Assembly: GCA_934501535.1 (NCBI GenBank)
Contig: CAKSUM010000003.1
Coordinates: 62,001-126,000 of the forward strand
Length of the DNA: 64,000 bases
Reading direction: 5' to 3'
Source of the DNA: an uncultured Clostridia bacterium
GTDB taxonomy: Bacteria > Bacillota > Clostridia > UBA1381
Shown here one piece after another: positions 25,691-33,255 of this stretch (within the stretch, counting starts at the first letter, position 1; each line of letters opens with the position of its first letter). A program made the translations under genes and the position numbers. Below the pieces are notes generated by a model. That model ran no database searches. It saw nothing but the letters and a program-made list of their open reading frames with translations, and had not been told where the DNA came from.

Positions 25691-26733
25691 GACTTGTCCC
25701 TCATCTTTCTCATAATGTGAATGTCATACGGGTCAAATGTCAATCCCACGGCGCTGCCCAATTCTGCCGCTTTCGTGGAATGAACAAGCCATGAATAATC
25801 ATATGCCTCAATTACCATTTCGTAGTGAACACCCTTAAACGTCACCGTTTCTACGACTCCGGTAATCTTAGCGTCATTTACATCAATAATGCGCACGTCC
25901 TCCGGGCGGATAACAACGTCAACCGGCGTATTCTCACCGAAGCCCTTGTCCACACATTCAAACTCGCGTCCGCATATTTCCACAAGCAAGTCCTTACGCA
26001 TAATTCCGTCCAGGATATTGCTCTCACCGATAAAGTCCGCCACAAACGCGTTTATCGGCTCATTATATATGTCAACAGGAGTGCCGATTTGCTGTATATC
26101 GCCGTTATTCATAACAACAACGGTGTCGCTCATAGTGAGCGCCTCCTCCTGGTCATGCGTTACATAAATAAATGTAATTTCAAGCCGCTGCTGTATCGCT
26201 TTAAGCTCTGTCTGCATTTCCTTGCGCAGCTTCAGATCAAGCGCGCCGAGCGGCTCGTCCAAAAGAAGAATTTTCGGCTTGTTCACCAGCGCGCGCGCAA
26301 TCGCCACACGCTGCTGCTGACCTCCGGAAAGTCTGTTTACCTTCCGCTTTTCAAATCCGCGCAGGTTGACCAGTTCAAGCATTTCGGCAACATTCTTCTG
26401 TATTTCCTTTTCCGGCAGCTTTTTAACGCGCAGTCCGAATGCAATATTGTCATACACATTCAGGTGCGGAAAAAGCGCATATCGCTGAAAAACCGTATTA
26501 ACGTTTCGCTTGTGCGGCGGAACATTGTTTATGATTTTTCCGTCAAAGCTTATTGTGCCGCTGTCCGGCGTCAAAAATCCGCCGATGAGCCGCAGCGTGG
26601 TGGTTTTTCCGCATCCGGACGGCCCCAGAAGTGTTACGAACTCCTTGTCCTTAATATCAAGACTGATATTGTTTAAAATTGTTTCTCCATCGAAGGCTAC
26701 ATTTATGTCCTTCAGGCTGATAATATTTTGCAT
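25687..26733 (-). CDS. potA: Spermidine/putrescine ABC transporter ATPase PotA
   Basis: The 348-residue ATPase shows Walker A GPSGCGKTT near residue 38, the signature LSGGQQQR, Walker B ILLLDEP and the H-loop THDQEEA. A C-terminal TOBE-type domain (about 235-345) follows. It powers import by PotBC with PotD. First gene of the operon; GGGGGT precedes the ATG. A likely promoter, TTGATT-17-TAAAAT, and an 11-bp inverted repeat lie upstream. Confidence 0.95.
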   Translation of the reverse strand: MQNIISLKDINVAFDGETILNNISLDIKDKEFVTLLGPSGCGKTTTLRLIGGFLTPDSGTISFDGKIINNVPPHKRNVNTVFQRYALFPHLNVYDNIAFGLRVKKLPEKEIQKNVAEMLELVNLRGFEKRKVNRLSGGQQQRVAIARALVNKPKILLLDEPLGALDLKLRKEMQTELKAIQQRLEITFIYVTHDQEEALTMSDTVVVMNNGDIQQIGTPVDIYNEPINAFVADFIGESNILDGIMRKDLLVEICGREFECVDKGFGENTPVDVVIRPEDVRIIDVNDAKITGVVETVTFKGVHYEMVIEAYDYSWLVHSTKAAELGSAVGLTFDPYDIHIMRKMRDKS

Positions 26734-26787
26734 TTATCTACCCCCAATCATAAAATTTCACTTTTTATTTTACGGCAAAATCCGCCG

Positions 26788-26863
26788 AAAATCAACCGTT
26801 TTTTACTAAAATTGTATTATTTTTTGTAAATACCCCGATAATGCTTTATTTACGGTTGATTTT
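26788..26863. repeat. Inverted repeat upstream of potA
   Basis: AAAATCAACCG (26788-26798) and CGGTTGATTTT (26853-26863) form an 11-bp perfect inverted repeat 54 bases apart. The inner copy contains the presumed -35 element (TTGATT) of potA on the minus strand, so a dimeric regulator bound to both copies could loop out the promoter region. Confidence 0.5.
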
Positions 26864-26896
26864 TGTGCATTTCCTCTAAATTTTTGCCGTAAAACA

Positions 26897-26928
26897 AAAA
26901 AATAACGGCTTGTACCGCCGTTATTTTT
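26897..26928. terminator. Terminator behind the 55-residue peptide gene
   Basis: AAAATAACGGC pairs with GCCGTTATTTT around a 7-base loop, with A and T runs outside on both strands. It closes the 28.4-26.9 kb transcription unit. Confidence 0.88.
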
Positions 26929-26933
26929 CATCA

Positions 26934-27101
26934 TTATTGAAGCAGACTCGATACGTTTGACATGTCAACCATTTTAGAATAATTTACATCTAATCCGGCA
27001 TTTGAAAGAACTTCATTTGCCTCGGTCGAACCGGTTGATGTTGTCAGAATGTCCTCAGTTTCAAATTTGCTTATATTAAATTCAGGTTTAACGTATTTCA
27101 T
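26934..27101 (-). CDS. 55-residue peptide, function unknown
   Basis: ATG at 27101 has AAGGAGGA 7 bases upstream, and the stop is 6 bp before a strong terminator. The gene begins 12 bp after the stop of the secreted beta-helix-like protein, so both share one transcript. The peptide starts MKYVKPEFNISKFETEDILT and continues TSTGSTEANEV; it has no signal peptide, no membrane segment and no cysteine. The acidic 'KPE...FE.EDI.TTS' opening reminds me of short unannotated Firmicute peptides, from memory only. A RiPP-type precursor is possible, but no modifying enzyme is in the window. I do not recognise a family. Confidence 0.75.
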   Translation of the reverse strand: MKYVKPEFNISKFETEDILTTSTGSTEANEVLSNAGLDVNYSKMVDMSNVSSLLQ

Positions 27102-27113
27102 GATATATCCTCC

Positions 27114-28373
27114 TTATCTTGCTACGGAAATTACCGGTGCGCCGATTGTGATGCCCTCGGGTACGTTATAGAATACAACGCCGAACGCTGCACTGCCGCC
27201 GATTTCTGCATTTCCCAAATCAAAGTCAACATCTACGGTTCCGTCCTTTTCACCGTCTGATACATTGTATGTTGCTCTTACAAGATATGCAGCCGCCAAA
27301 TCAGAAAGGCTGAATGTTTCTATTTTTTCGGTTGTGTTTTCATTAAGGCTGACTTTTTCATTCAGACCCTCTTTAACAGCTTTCTTTGTTGTTTCTTCCG
27401 TTACTTCAGTTACTTCTGTTTCTTTTACTTCCGCAACGCCGTACTTATCGCCGATTTTGATTGCCTTAAATCCTGTCGGCACATATGAAGATATATCATT
27501 TACATAGCTTCCGCCATTGATTTCAAGCGTTGAATTTACCTCAACACCCTCCGGAACATCATTCAAACCTACATATCCGTTAAAGGTACCGCCGTTAACA
27601 ACAACATCTGCACCCTGATATGCCTTGTGAGCAAGCACCGCTAATGCATATCCCTCGGAAGATGAACCATTACCGTTGTATTCAAGCTTCTGCTTATCCG
27701 ATGCGTTTGTAAAGGTACCGCCGTTTATTGTCAGTGTACCGCCTTTTATTTCCACAGTTGTATCTGAAGCTTCGGTGAAAGTACCTCCGTTTATCTCATA
27801 TGTTGAACCATAACCTGCCGCAAGATAAAACTGCTTTGTAAAAGTACCTTTATTGATTACAAAATGACTGTCCTTGTAAGCACCGTTACTGTAAAAATAG
27901 CCGTTGAAAGCGCCATCATTAACGGTTACATATGAATAATTACCGGCAAAAACAGAATAACCTGCGTTATAGCTTCCGCCGTTAATCGTTACCGTTGATC
28001 TGTTATTTTCATCAACACCGCTGCATTCTACAGATACCTGTCCTGCATTTATTTCACCGTTGTTTCCGTTAATGATGAGGTCTGCACCATTTCCTACATA
28101 AACAGCGCGCGAACCGGTTCCCGAAATACTAATCTTTTTTCCGTTCAAATCCAGCGTTGCTGTCTTTGTAAAGAATTTAGCAGTTTTAGTAAGAGTAACA
28201 TCATCTTGCAGGACAATTGTTCCGTTATCAACCGCGTCAAAAGCCTCCTGTAATGTACTGTACCCCTTGTCTCCGATTGTCGCAACAACCGTGTCCTCTG
28301 CCGAAACTGCGGTAACACCGGATAGCAGCATTACTGCAGAAATCAGTACGGACAACATTCTTTTTGTGTTCAT
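27114..28373 (-). CDS. Secreted protein with beta-helix-like repeats
   Basis: The 419-residue protein has a signal peptide (residues 1-25, cleavage after VSA). Residues 70-300 contain at least five copies of [TE]INGG[TS][FY]-type rungs (TINGGSY, EINGGTF, TINGGTF, VNGGTF, EINGGSY) at irregular spacing, the pattern of a right-handed parallel beta-helix as in adhesins and pectate-lyase folds. A Thr/Glu-rich linker (TEVTEVTEETTKK) near 320 leads to a small C-terminal domain of about 80 residues. No catalytic motif or sorting signal is visible. It probably binds or displays something outside the cell. Promoter and palindrome lie directly upstream. Confidence 0.85.
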   Translation of the reverse strand: MNTKRMLSVLISAVMLLSGVTAVSAEDTVVATIGDKGYSTLQEAFDAVDNGTIVLQDDVTLTKTAKFFTKTATLDLNGKKISISGTGSRAVYVGNGADLIINGNNGEINAGQVSVECSGVDENNRSTVTINGGSYNAGYSVFAGNYSYVTVNDGAFNGYFYSNGAYKDSHFVINKGTFTKQFYLAAGYGSTYEINGGTFTEASDTTVEIKGGTLTINGGTFTNASDKQKLEYNGNGSSSEGYALAVLAHKAYQGADVVVNGGTFNGYVGLNDVPEGVEVNSTLEINGGSYVNDISSYVPTGFKAIKIGDKYGVAEVKETEVTEVTEETTKKAVKEGLNEKVSLNENTTEKIETFSLSDLAAAYLVRATYNVSDGEKDGTVDVDFDLGNAEIGGSAAFGVVFYNVPEGITIGAPVISVAR

Positions 28374-28390
28374 ATTTTTTGTCCTCCTTT

Positions 28391-28416
28391 TGCAACATAA
28401 TTTATATTATGTTGCA
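28391..28416. promoter_or_regulatory. Perfect palindrome between promoter and start of the secreted-protein gene
   Basis: TGCAACATAAT, four bases (TTAT), ATTATGTTGCA: 11-bp perfect arms. It lies just downstream of the expected RNA start (near 28429) and directly upstream of the ribosome site. It may be an operator, or an mRNA hairpin covering the leader. Confidence 0.7.
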
Positions 28417-28435
28417 TATTTATTATTGCAGGTAA

Positions 28436-28464
28436 ATTATAACATTTTTTTAGAGACATGTCAA
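28436..28464 (-). promoter_or_regulatory. Fully consensus sigma-A promoter of the secreted protein/peptide unit
   Basis: On the minus strand TTGACA (28464-28459) and TATAAT (28441-28436) are 17 bases apart. A promoter this strong next to palindromes suggests control by repression. Confidence 0.88.
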
Positions 28465-28542
28465 TATTACAAAAATATTTATGTATTTTTTTACCAAAAA
28501 AAACAAAATAAACACATGAAAATTCAACAATTCTGCTCCTTT

Positions 28543-28568
28543 TGCAACATAATATAAATTATGTCGTA
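28543..28568. promoter_or_regulatory. Second copy of the palindrome, upstream of the promoter
   Basis: TGCAACATAAT, four bases (ATAA), ATTATGTCGTA: the left arm is identical to the first copy and the right arm has two changes. Shared flank CTCCTTT in both copies points to duplication. Spacing between copies is 152 bp. Confidence 0.6.
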
Positions 28569-28593
28569 TCAAAATATGTCAAAAAAGCGCGAA

Positions 28594-28630
28594 AAAAGGG
28601 GACTGCAAAAGCATTTTTACAGTCCCTTTT
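28594..28630 (-). terminator. Terminator of the rdgB-endoA unit
   Basis: GGGACTG and CAGTCCC form the stem around a 14-base loop; on the minus strand CTTTTTT follows. It lies about 80 bp after the endoA stop. Confidence 0.8.
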
Positions 28631-28710
28631 ATAACGCTTGTATGTAGCCAAAAGCTACATCACAGTTTATACATAACAACCTCCTAAAATCTTCTCTATA
28701 CTTTAAAAGG

Positions 28711-29064
28711 CTAAATATTTTCCAGTCCAAAGCTTACTGCCAATGCGTCATTGACATTCTGCATCAGCTTTTTATCCAAATGCGCCACCTTTTCCCTTAA
28801 CCGTTTTTTGTCTATAGTTCTGATTTGCTCCAATAATATCACAGAATCCTTATAAAGTCCATACTCGGAAGCAGATAATTCGATATGAGTCGGCATCTTC
28901 GCCTTGTTAATCTGCGACGTTATAGCCGCCGCAATTACGGTCGGGCTGTATTTATTGCCAACGTCGTTCTGGATTATCAAAACAGGCCGAATACCGCCTT
29001 GCTCGCTGCCTACAACAGGACTCAGATCGGCGTAATAAATATCTCCTCGTTTTACAATCACCAC
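28711..29064 (-). CDS. ndoA: Endoribonuclease EndoA (MazF-type toxin)
   Basis: The 117-residue toxin matches EndoA/MazF: IVKRGDIYYADLSPVVGSEQGG, RPVLIIQND, ITSQINKAKMPTH and LLEQIRTIDKKRL. It cuts single-stranded mRNA at short motifs. It overlaps the antitoxin gene by one base and lies downstream of alr, the alr-ndoAI-ndoA order of Bacillus. All MazF core residues appear present, so it is probably active. Confidence 0.95.
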   Translation of the reverse strand: MVIVKRGDIYYADLSPVVGSEQGGIRPVLIIQNDVGNKYSPTVIAAAITSQINKAKMPTHIELSASEYGLYKDSVILLEQIRTIDKKRLREKVAHLDKKLMQNVNDALAVSFGLENI

Positions 29065-29279
29065 TATTCACACTCCGTCAGTTTTTCCTCACAGACTGAC
29101 AGCGCCTCGCTGTCAGCTTCAAAACACATCCGGGCTAACGAAAGATTTAAAGAAGCCATTTCCCTGTAGCCTCGCTTGAGTTGATTATCCCTTTTTACAT
29201 TTTGGTATATTTCGTGAAGGGATTTGTTTTTAACCTTATCAAACTTCAGGCCGGACATGACCTTTTTTAATTGTGACAA
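29064..29279 (-). CDS. EndoAI-like antitoxin lacking the ribbon-helix-helix half
   Basis: The 71-residue product sits where Bacillus has EndoAI. Its second half, QLKRGYREMASLNLSLARM followed by an acidic tail, resembles the EndoA-binding part of EndoAI (LRRGYMEMAKINL). The N-terminal ribbon-helix-helix that makes EndoAI a dimeric DNA binder is not recognisable: only about 25 lysine-rich residues precede. The start is uncertain: TTG at 29279 with a distant GGGGG, or ATG at 29258 with AAGG 4 bases upstream. The frame closes upstream at a TAA near 29309, so no longer version exists. Confidence 0.68.
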   Translation of the reverse strand: MSQLKKVMSGLKFDKVKNKSLHEIYQNVKRDNQLKRGYREMASLNLSLARMCFEADSEALSVCEEKLTECE

Positions 29280-29314
29280 AGCAATCAGGCCCCCTGTTAT
29301 TAATTTTTACGACA

Positions 29315-30472
29315 TCATAATTTTTCCAAATAGTTAAGCGCGGTTCTCTCCCTCCCGTTCTCTTTGTAAATTCTCGGAATTCGCTTTGATACCAGACACA
29401 AAACCTCATAATTAATTGTGTTCATCCACTCCGCGATGTTATCCGCCGTTATTTGTCCGTCGCCGAATATGATTACTTCGTCACCTATACTGATATTATT
29501 GACATTTGTGACGTCAATCATACATTGATCCATACAAATTCTTCCGATAACGCTGCAAAGCTTTCCACCTATCTCCATTTTTGCCTTCTGTGAAAGGCAT
29601 CGCAAATATCCGTCTGCATAACCGACCGGCACTGTAGCAATCTTTGTTTTCCTGTCGGTTATGTACATTGTTCCGTAGCTCACTCCCACTCCGTCTTTGA
29701 CCGTTTTTAAAAAGCTGACGCGTGCTTTAAGCGTCATCACGGGTTCTAACGCAAGTCTTGTCTTGTCTACTTCCTCTGACGGGTAATATCCGTATAAAAT
29801 CACACCGGCACGCACCATATCAAGGTGCATTTCGGGGTACATCATGATTGCTGCACTGTTTGCAATATGCTTGCACGGAATGTTCAGTCCGGCAGCCTCC
29901 AGCTCGCCGGTAAGTTTTTGAAATCTGTTAAACTGGAAATAGGTATAATCCGGATTTTCCTCATCGGCACACGCGAAGTGCGAGAAAATACCGTCAATTT
30001 CAATGCCGGGCAAGTGTGAAATTTCCAGAATTTCCGAAACAAGCGCCGAATTATCATCGCTCGCCACAAATCCCACACGCGACATTCCGGTATCTATTTT
30101 CAGATGAATTTTCACCTTTTTCCCAAGACGCACCGCACTTTCGGACAAGGTTTTTGCAAAATCCGAATCGGATACATTCGGCATAATATCATATTTGACA
30201 ATTTCGTCCGCTTCTTCCTTTGACGAAATGCCGAGAATTAAAACAGGCGTATCCATGCCGGCACGGCGAATTTCCTTAGCCTCGTCAAGCATCGCCACGG
30301 CAAAAGCGTCCACGCCGACCTCAGTCATTACGCGGCAGCATTCGCGGTATCCGTGACCGTAAGCGTCGGCTTTCACCACCGCCATAAGCCTTGAGCTGCC
30401 GATAATACCTTTAATATTTCTGATATTGTTTTTCAGTGCGTCAATATTTATTTCTGCCCATGTTCTGTTCAT
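29315..30472 (-). CDS. alr: Alanine racemase
   Basis: The 385-residue PLP enzyme has the lysine that binds the cofactor in VVKADAYGHGY near residue 34 and the second catalytic tyrosine in VSYGTMY near 270. It converts L- to D-alanine for peptidoglycan. It lies 24 bp after nnrDE and 35 bp before the antitoxin. Confidence 0.96.
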   Translation of the reverse strand: MNRTWAEINIDALKNNIRNIKGIIGSSRLMAVVKADAYGHGYRECCRVMTEVGVDAFAVAMLDEAKEIRRAGMDTPVLILGISSKEEADEIVKYDIMPNVSDSDFAKTLSESAVRLGKKVKIHLKIDTGMSRVGFVASDDNSALVSEILEISHLPGIEIDGIFSHFACADEENPDYTYFQFNRFQKLTGELEAAGLNIPCKHIANSAAIMMYPEMHLDMVRAGVILYGYYPSEEVDKTRLALEPVMTLKARVSFLKTVKDGVGVSYGTMYITDRKTKIATVPVGYADGYLRCLSQKAKMEIGGKLCSVIGRICMDQCMIDVTNVNNISIGDEVIIFGDGQITADNIAEWMNTINYEVLCLVSKRIPRIYKENGRERTALNYLEKL

Positions 30473-30496
30473 TATACTTATTTCCCTCTTATTTTA

Positions 30497-32002
30497 TCAT
30501 ATTTCATGCTGATTTTCCACAGGTAATTTCTGAGAAATACAAGAAATAATATCCCGTGCCGTGAGCGACTCCTCCGACCAAATCATTTTTGCCGCGTCCC
30601 CTGCCGCTCCGTGCAGATATACCGCCAATTCTGCGGCATGATACGGCGGCAGTCCTCTTGCCGCAAGCGCAGCCGTCATTCCTGCAAGCACATCTCCGCT
30701 GCCGGCTGTAGCCATGCCGGCATTGCCTGTCATATTTACCGACTGCTCCCCGTCCGGTGCTGTTATTATACTATGATTTCCCTTCAAAACAAGTGTCAGT
30801 CTATATTCCGAAACTAAGCCGCAGGCAGCCGAAAATCTGTCATTTTCCACCGTCTTTGCGTCTTTTCCCGTAAGCCGCGCCATTTCCATAGTATGCGGCG
30901 TTAATATCACATCGGATTTGCACCGTTTAAGAATTTGCATGTTTCCGGCAAGCGCAAACAAGCCGTCCGCGTCGATAACCACCGGCACATCAGCGCTTTC
31001 CAGAATTTTTTCAAGCAGTGCCGGCACATATTTTCCGCGCCCTATTCCGTTACCGAATAAAATCGTGTCAAACCCTGCCATTTTCTCAACAATTTTTTCC
31101 GCATCTTTTTCAAAATCGACCGGAAATGTCATCGCCTGAGCAAGCGAGGTCTGAACAATATCGTTTATTTCCGACGGGACACACGCCGTAACAATACCGG
31201 CTCCTGTTCTGAATGCCGCCTCGCATGCCATTATCACCGCGCCTGCCATTCCCACGCTTCCGCCTATAACAAAAATTTTTCCGTAATCGCCTTTATGCGA
31301 ATTTGCACGGCGTTTCGGCATTATTTCCGCTAAGTATTCTTCCGTCAGCACCTTTACTCTGACATTTTCCGTGTCAAATGCCTGCTCCGGCACAGATATA
31401 TCGGAGCAAACAACTTCTCCGGCATAATCCGCCCCCGGAAAAAGCAGCAATCCTCGCTTATATGCCGCAAATGTAACGGTTTTATCCGCTTTCACGGCAA
31501 TATCCGCCTCACCCGTGTCCGAGTTCACTCCCGACGGCACATCGACCGACAGCACATACTTTGCACGGCGATTTATTTTCTCAATCACATCACGTGCCGC
31601 TCCCGTGATTTCTCCGTGTATGCCCGTACCGAAAAGTGCGTCCACGGTGTAGTCACAAAGCCGCAAATCCGTTTCAAGCTCCGAAAAATCCGTATTGAAC
31701 GGTACACCCATGCTTTTCAGAATATTATAATTCGTCAGCGCGTCGCCCGAAAAATTTTCTCCTAGAACAAGATATATCTTTACCGTTTTTCCCATGTTTA
31801 TAAGATGCCGCGCAATCGCCAGTCCGTCGCCGCCGTTATTGCCCTTTCCGCATATGACGGCAAAGCTGTTGTATCCGGAAATCTCTCGCACGCATGCCAA
31901 AGCGGCATTTTCCATAAGGACAATGCCGGGAATATTAAATTTCTGCGCCGCAATTTTGTCGATTTCCCTCATCTGCGCCGCAGTGCAAACATGTTTAACC
32001 AT
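30497..32002 (-). CDS. nnrD: Bifunctional NAD(P)H-hydrate epimerase / ADP-dependent dehydratase
   Basis: The 501-residue protein combines the YjeF N-terminal epimerase (ICGKGNNGGDGL near residue 53) and the C-terminal ribokinase-like dehydratase (TGNAGMATAGSGDVLAGMTAAL). Together they repair hydrated NAD(P)H. The ATG at 32002 is chosen because GGTG lies 6 bases upstream; a GTG 9 bases earlier is also open. In many Clostridia this gene precedes alr, as here. Confidence 0.94.
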   Translation of the reverse strand: MVKHVCTAAQMREIDKIAAQKFNIPGIVLMENAALACVREISGYNSFAVICGKGNNGGDGLAIARHLINMGKTVKIYLVLGENFSGDALTNYNILKSMGVPFNTDFSELETDLRLCDYTVDALFGTGIHGEITGAARDVIEKINRRAKYVLSVDVPSGVNSDTGEADIAVKADKTVTFAAYKRGLLLFPGADYAGEVVCSDISVPEQAFDTENVRVKVLTEEYLAEIMPKRRANSHKGDYGKIFVIGGSVGMAGAVIMACEAAFRTGAGIVTACVPSEINDIVQTSLAQAMTFPVDFEKDAEKIVEKMAGFDTILFGNGIGRGKYVPALLEKILESADVPVVIDADGLFALAGNMQILKRCKSDVILTPHTMEMARLTGKDAKTVENDRFSAACGLVSEYRLTLVLKGNHSIITAPDGEQSVNMTGNAGMATAGSGDVLAGMTAALAARGLPPYHAAELAVYLHGAAGDAAKMIWSEESLTARDIISCISQKLPVENQHEI

Positions 32003-32020
32003 ATACTTCACCGCCGCCCG

Positions 32021-32545
32021 TTACGCTATGTCCTGAGGATTTACGGTGACTGCATGGGGGTTTTCCATTTTGATATTTTTCAGCATTTTTGCGTTCGGCT
32101 GAAAATAAATTCTGGTTTTTTCGCCGTTTTTGTTAAAATCCACATAATACACCGATTTATCGGTAATATCGCCGGAATAATCAAACACCTTCATTCCCGG
32201 CTCCTGTGGAATCTGCTCGCCGTTTGTCGGCGCACATCCGGTAATTTCTTTAAAATTCAGATTTTTTACAACACGTTTGCGCGCTTTTTTGCTCATTATT
32301 TTATCAATGTCAAGCATGCTGTTGGTGAGAATATACTCGTACTCAACATCGGTTCCGCGTATGAGATATGCGGCTCCGTACCAAATTCCGACAACAAGCA
32401 AAAATGCAATCGCTCCGATAAAACGCGTAAGAAACAGCAATACCGCTGCCGATAAAATCACGCCCAAAACAATGCTCCCGATAACCGTAACGTTATCCTT
32501 CGGAGTTTTTTTGTGCTTTACCATATGTTCGCAGAAAATATCCAT
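32021..32545 (-). CDS. Small conserved membrane protein of unknown function
   Basis: The 174-residue protein has two closely spaced hydrophobic segments at about residues 21-41 and 44-62, a short basic N-terminus (HMVKHKKTP) and a soluble C-terminal part of about 110 residues. Layout and motif MDIF.EHMVK.KKT resemble the uncharacterised DUF6106 family, from memory only. It starts the base after the rdgB stop, with AAAGAGG inside rdgB, and precedes nnrDE. No function can be given. Confidence 0.82.
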   Translation of the reverse strand: MDIFCEHMVKHKKTPKDNVTVIGSIVLGVILSAAVLLFLTRFIGAIAFLLVVGIWYGAAYLIRGTDVEYEYILTNSMLDIDKIMSKKARKRVVKNLNFKEITGCAPTNGEQIPQEPGMKVFDYSGDITDKSVYYVDFNKNGEKTRIYFQPNAKMLKNIKMENPHAVTVNPQDIA

Positions 32546-33133
32546 TTATTCAACCTCTTTCTTTAAAATTTCGCAAAGACTGCGAAGCGCCTTTCCGCGG
32601 TGACTCACCGCATTTTTTTCCTCGGGCGACGCAAGCCCGAAGCATTTGTTTATCTCGGTGCAGTAGAACAGCGGGTCATAGCCGAATCCGCCGTTTCCGT
32701 GCTCCTCGGTCAAAATTTCTCCTTCAACCTTACCCTCTGCGGTAATCTCTCTGCCGTCCGGAAAAATGAACGCAATACATGCCACATATTCCGCATGCCT
32801 GTTCTTTTCTCCGTCCATCGCCGCAAGAAGTTTCTCGTTCCTGTCTTTATCGGTTGCTCCGTCCCCCGCAAATCTGGCGGAATACAGCCCCGGAGCACCG
32901 TCAAGCGCGTCTACGCACAGCCCCGAATCATCTGCCATTACGGCACTGTCACACAAAAGCGCAACTGCGCGCGCCTTTATCAGTGCATTTTCCCTGTACG
33001 TTGAACCGGTTTCTTCAATTTCAAGGTCCAGTCCCTCGTCCTGCATCGAAACAATCTCACAGCCGATTTCTCCCAGAACCTCGCGAAATTCCCGGATTTT
33101 ACCCGGATTTGTGGTTGCTGCAACTATTTTCAT
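32546..33133 (-). CDS. rdgB: XTP/dITP diphosphatase (RdgB/HAM1)
   Basis: The 195-residue pyrophosphatase has ATTNPGKIREF near residue 6, DDSGLCVDAL near 68, FGYDPLFY near 150 and SHRGKAL near 178. It removes deaminated purine nucleotides such as dITP and XTP. It heads the unit rdgB-membrane protein-nnrDE-alr-antitoxin-endoA. Confidence 0.96.
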   Translation of the reverse strand: MKIVAATTNPGKIREFREVLGEIGCEIVSMQDEGLDLEIEETGSTYRENALIKARAVALLCDSAVMADDSGLCVDALDGAPGLYSARFAGDGATDKDRNEKLLAAMDGEKNRHAEYVACIAFIFPDGREITAEGKVEGEILTEEHGNGGFGYDPLFYCTEINKCFGLASPEEKNAVSHRGKALRSLCEILKKEVE

Positions 33134-33169
33134 GTATATTACCGTCCGTTTCCTTAATTAACTCTTTTA

Positions 33170-33198
33170 ATTATATCACTCAAAAGCCTTGCCGTCAA
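33170..33198 (-). promoter_or_regulatory. Sigma-A promoter of rdgB
   Basis: On the minus strand TTGACG (33198-33193) and TATAAT (33175-33170) are 17 bases apart. Its -35 overlaps the -35 of the divergent recD2 promoter by two bases. Confidence 0.8.
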
Positions 33199-33217
33199 CA
33201 AAAAATTGTGATATAAT
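33189..33217 (+). promoter_or_regulatory. Sigma-A promoter of recD2
   Basis: TTGCCG (33189-33194) and TATAAT (33212-33217) are 17 bases apart with an extended -10 TG. It is back-to-back with the rdgB promoter. Confidence 0.8.
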
Positions 33218-33255
33218 GTTATTAATTATAAATATATGCTTTGGGAACAGATACA

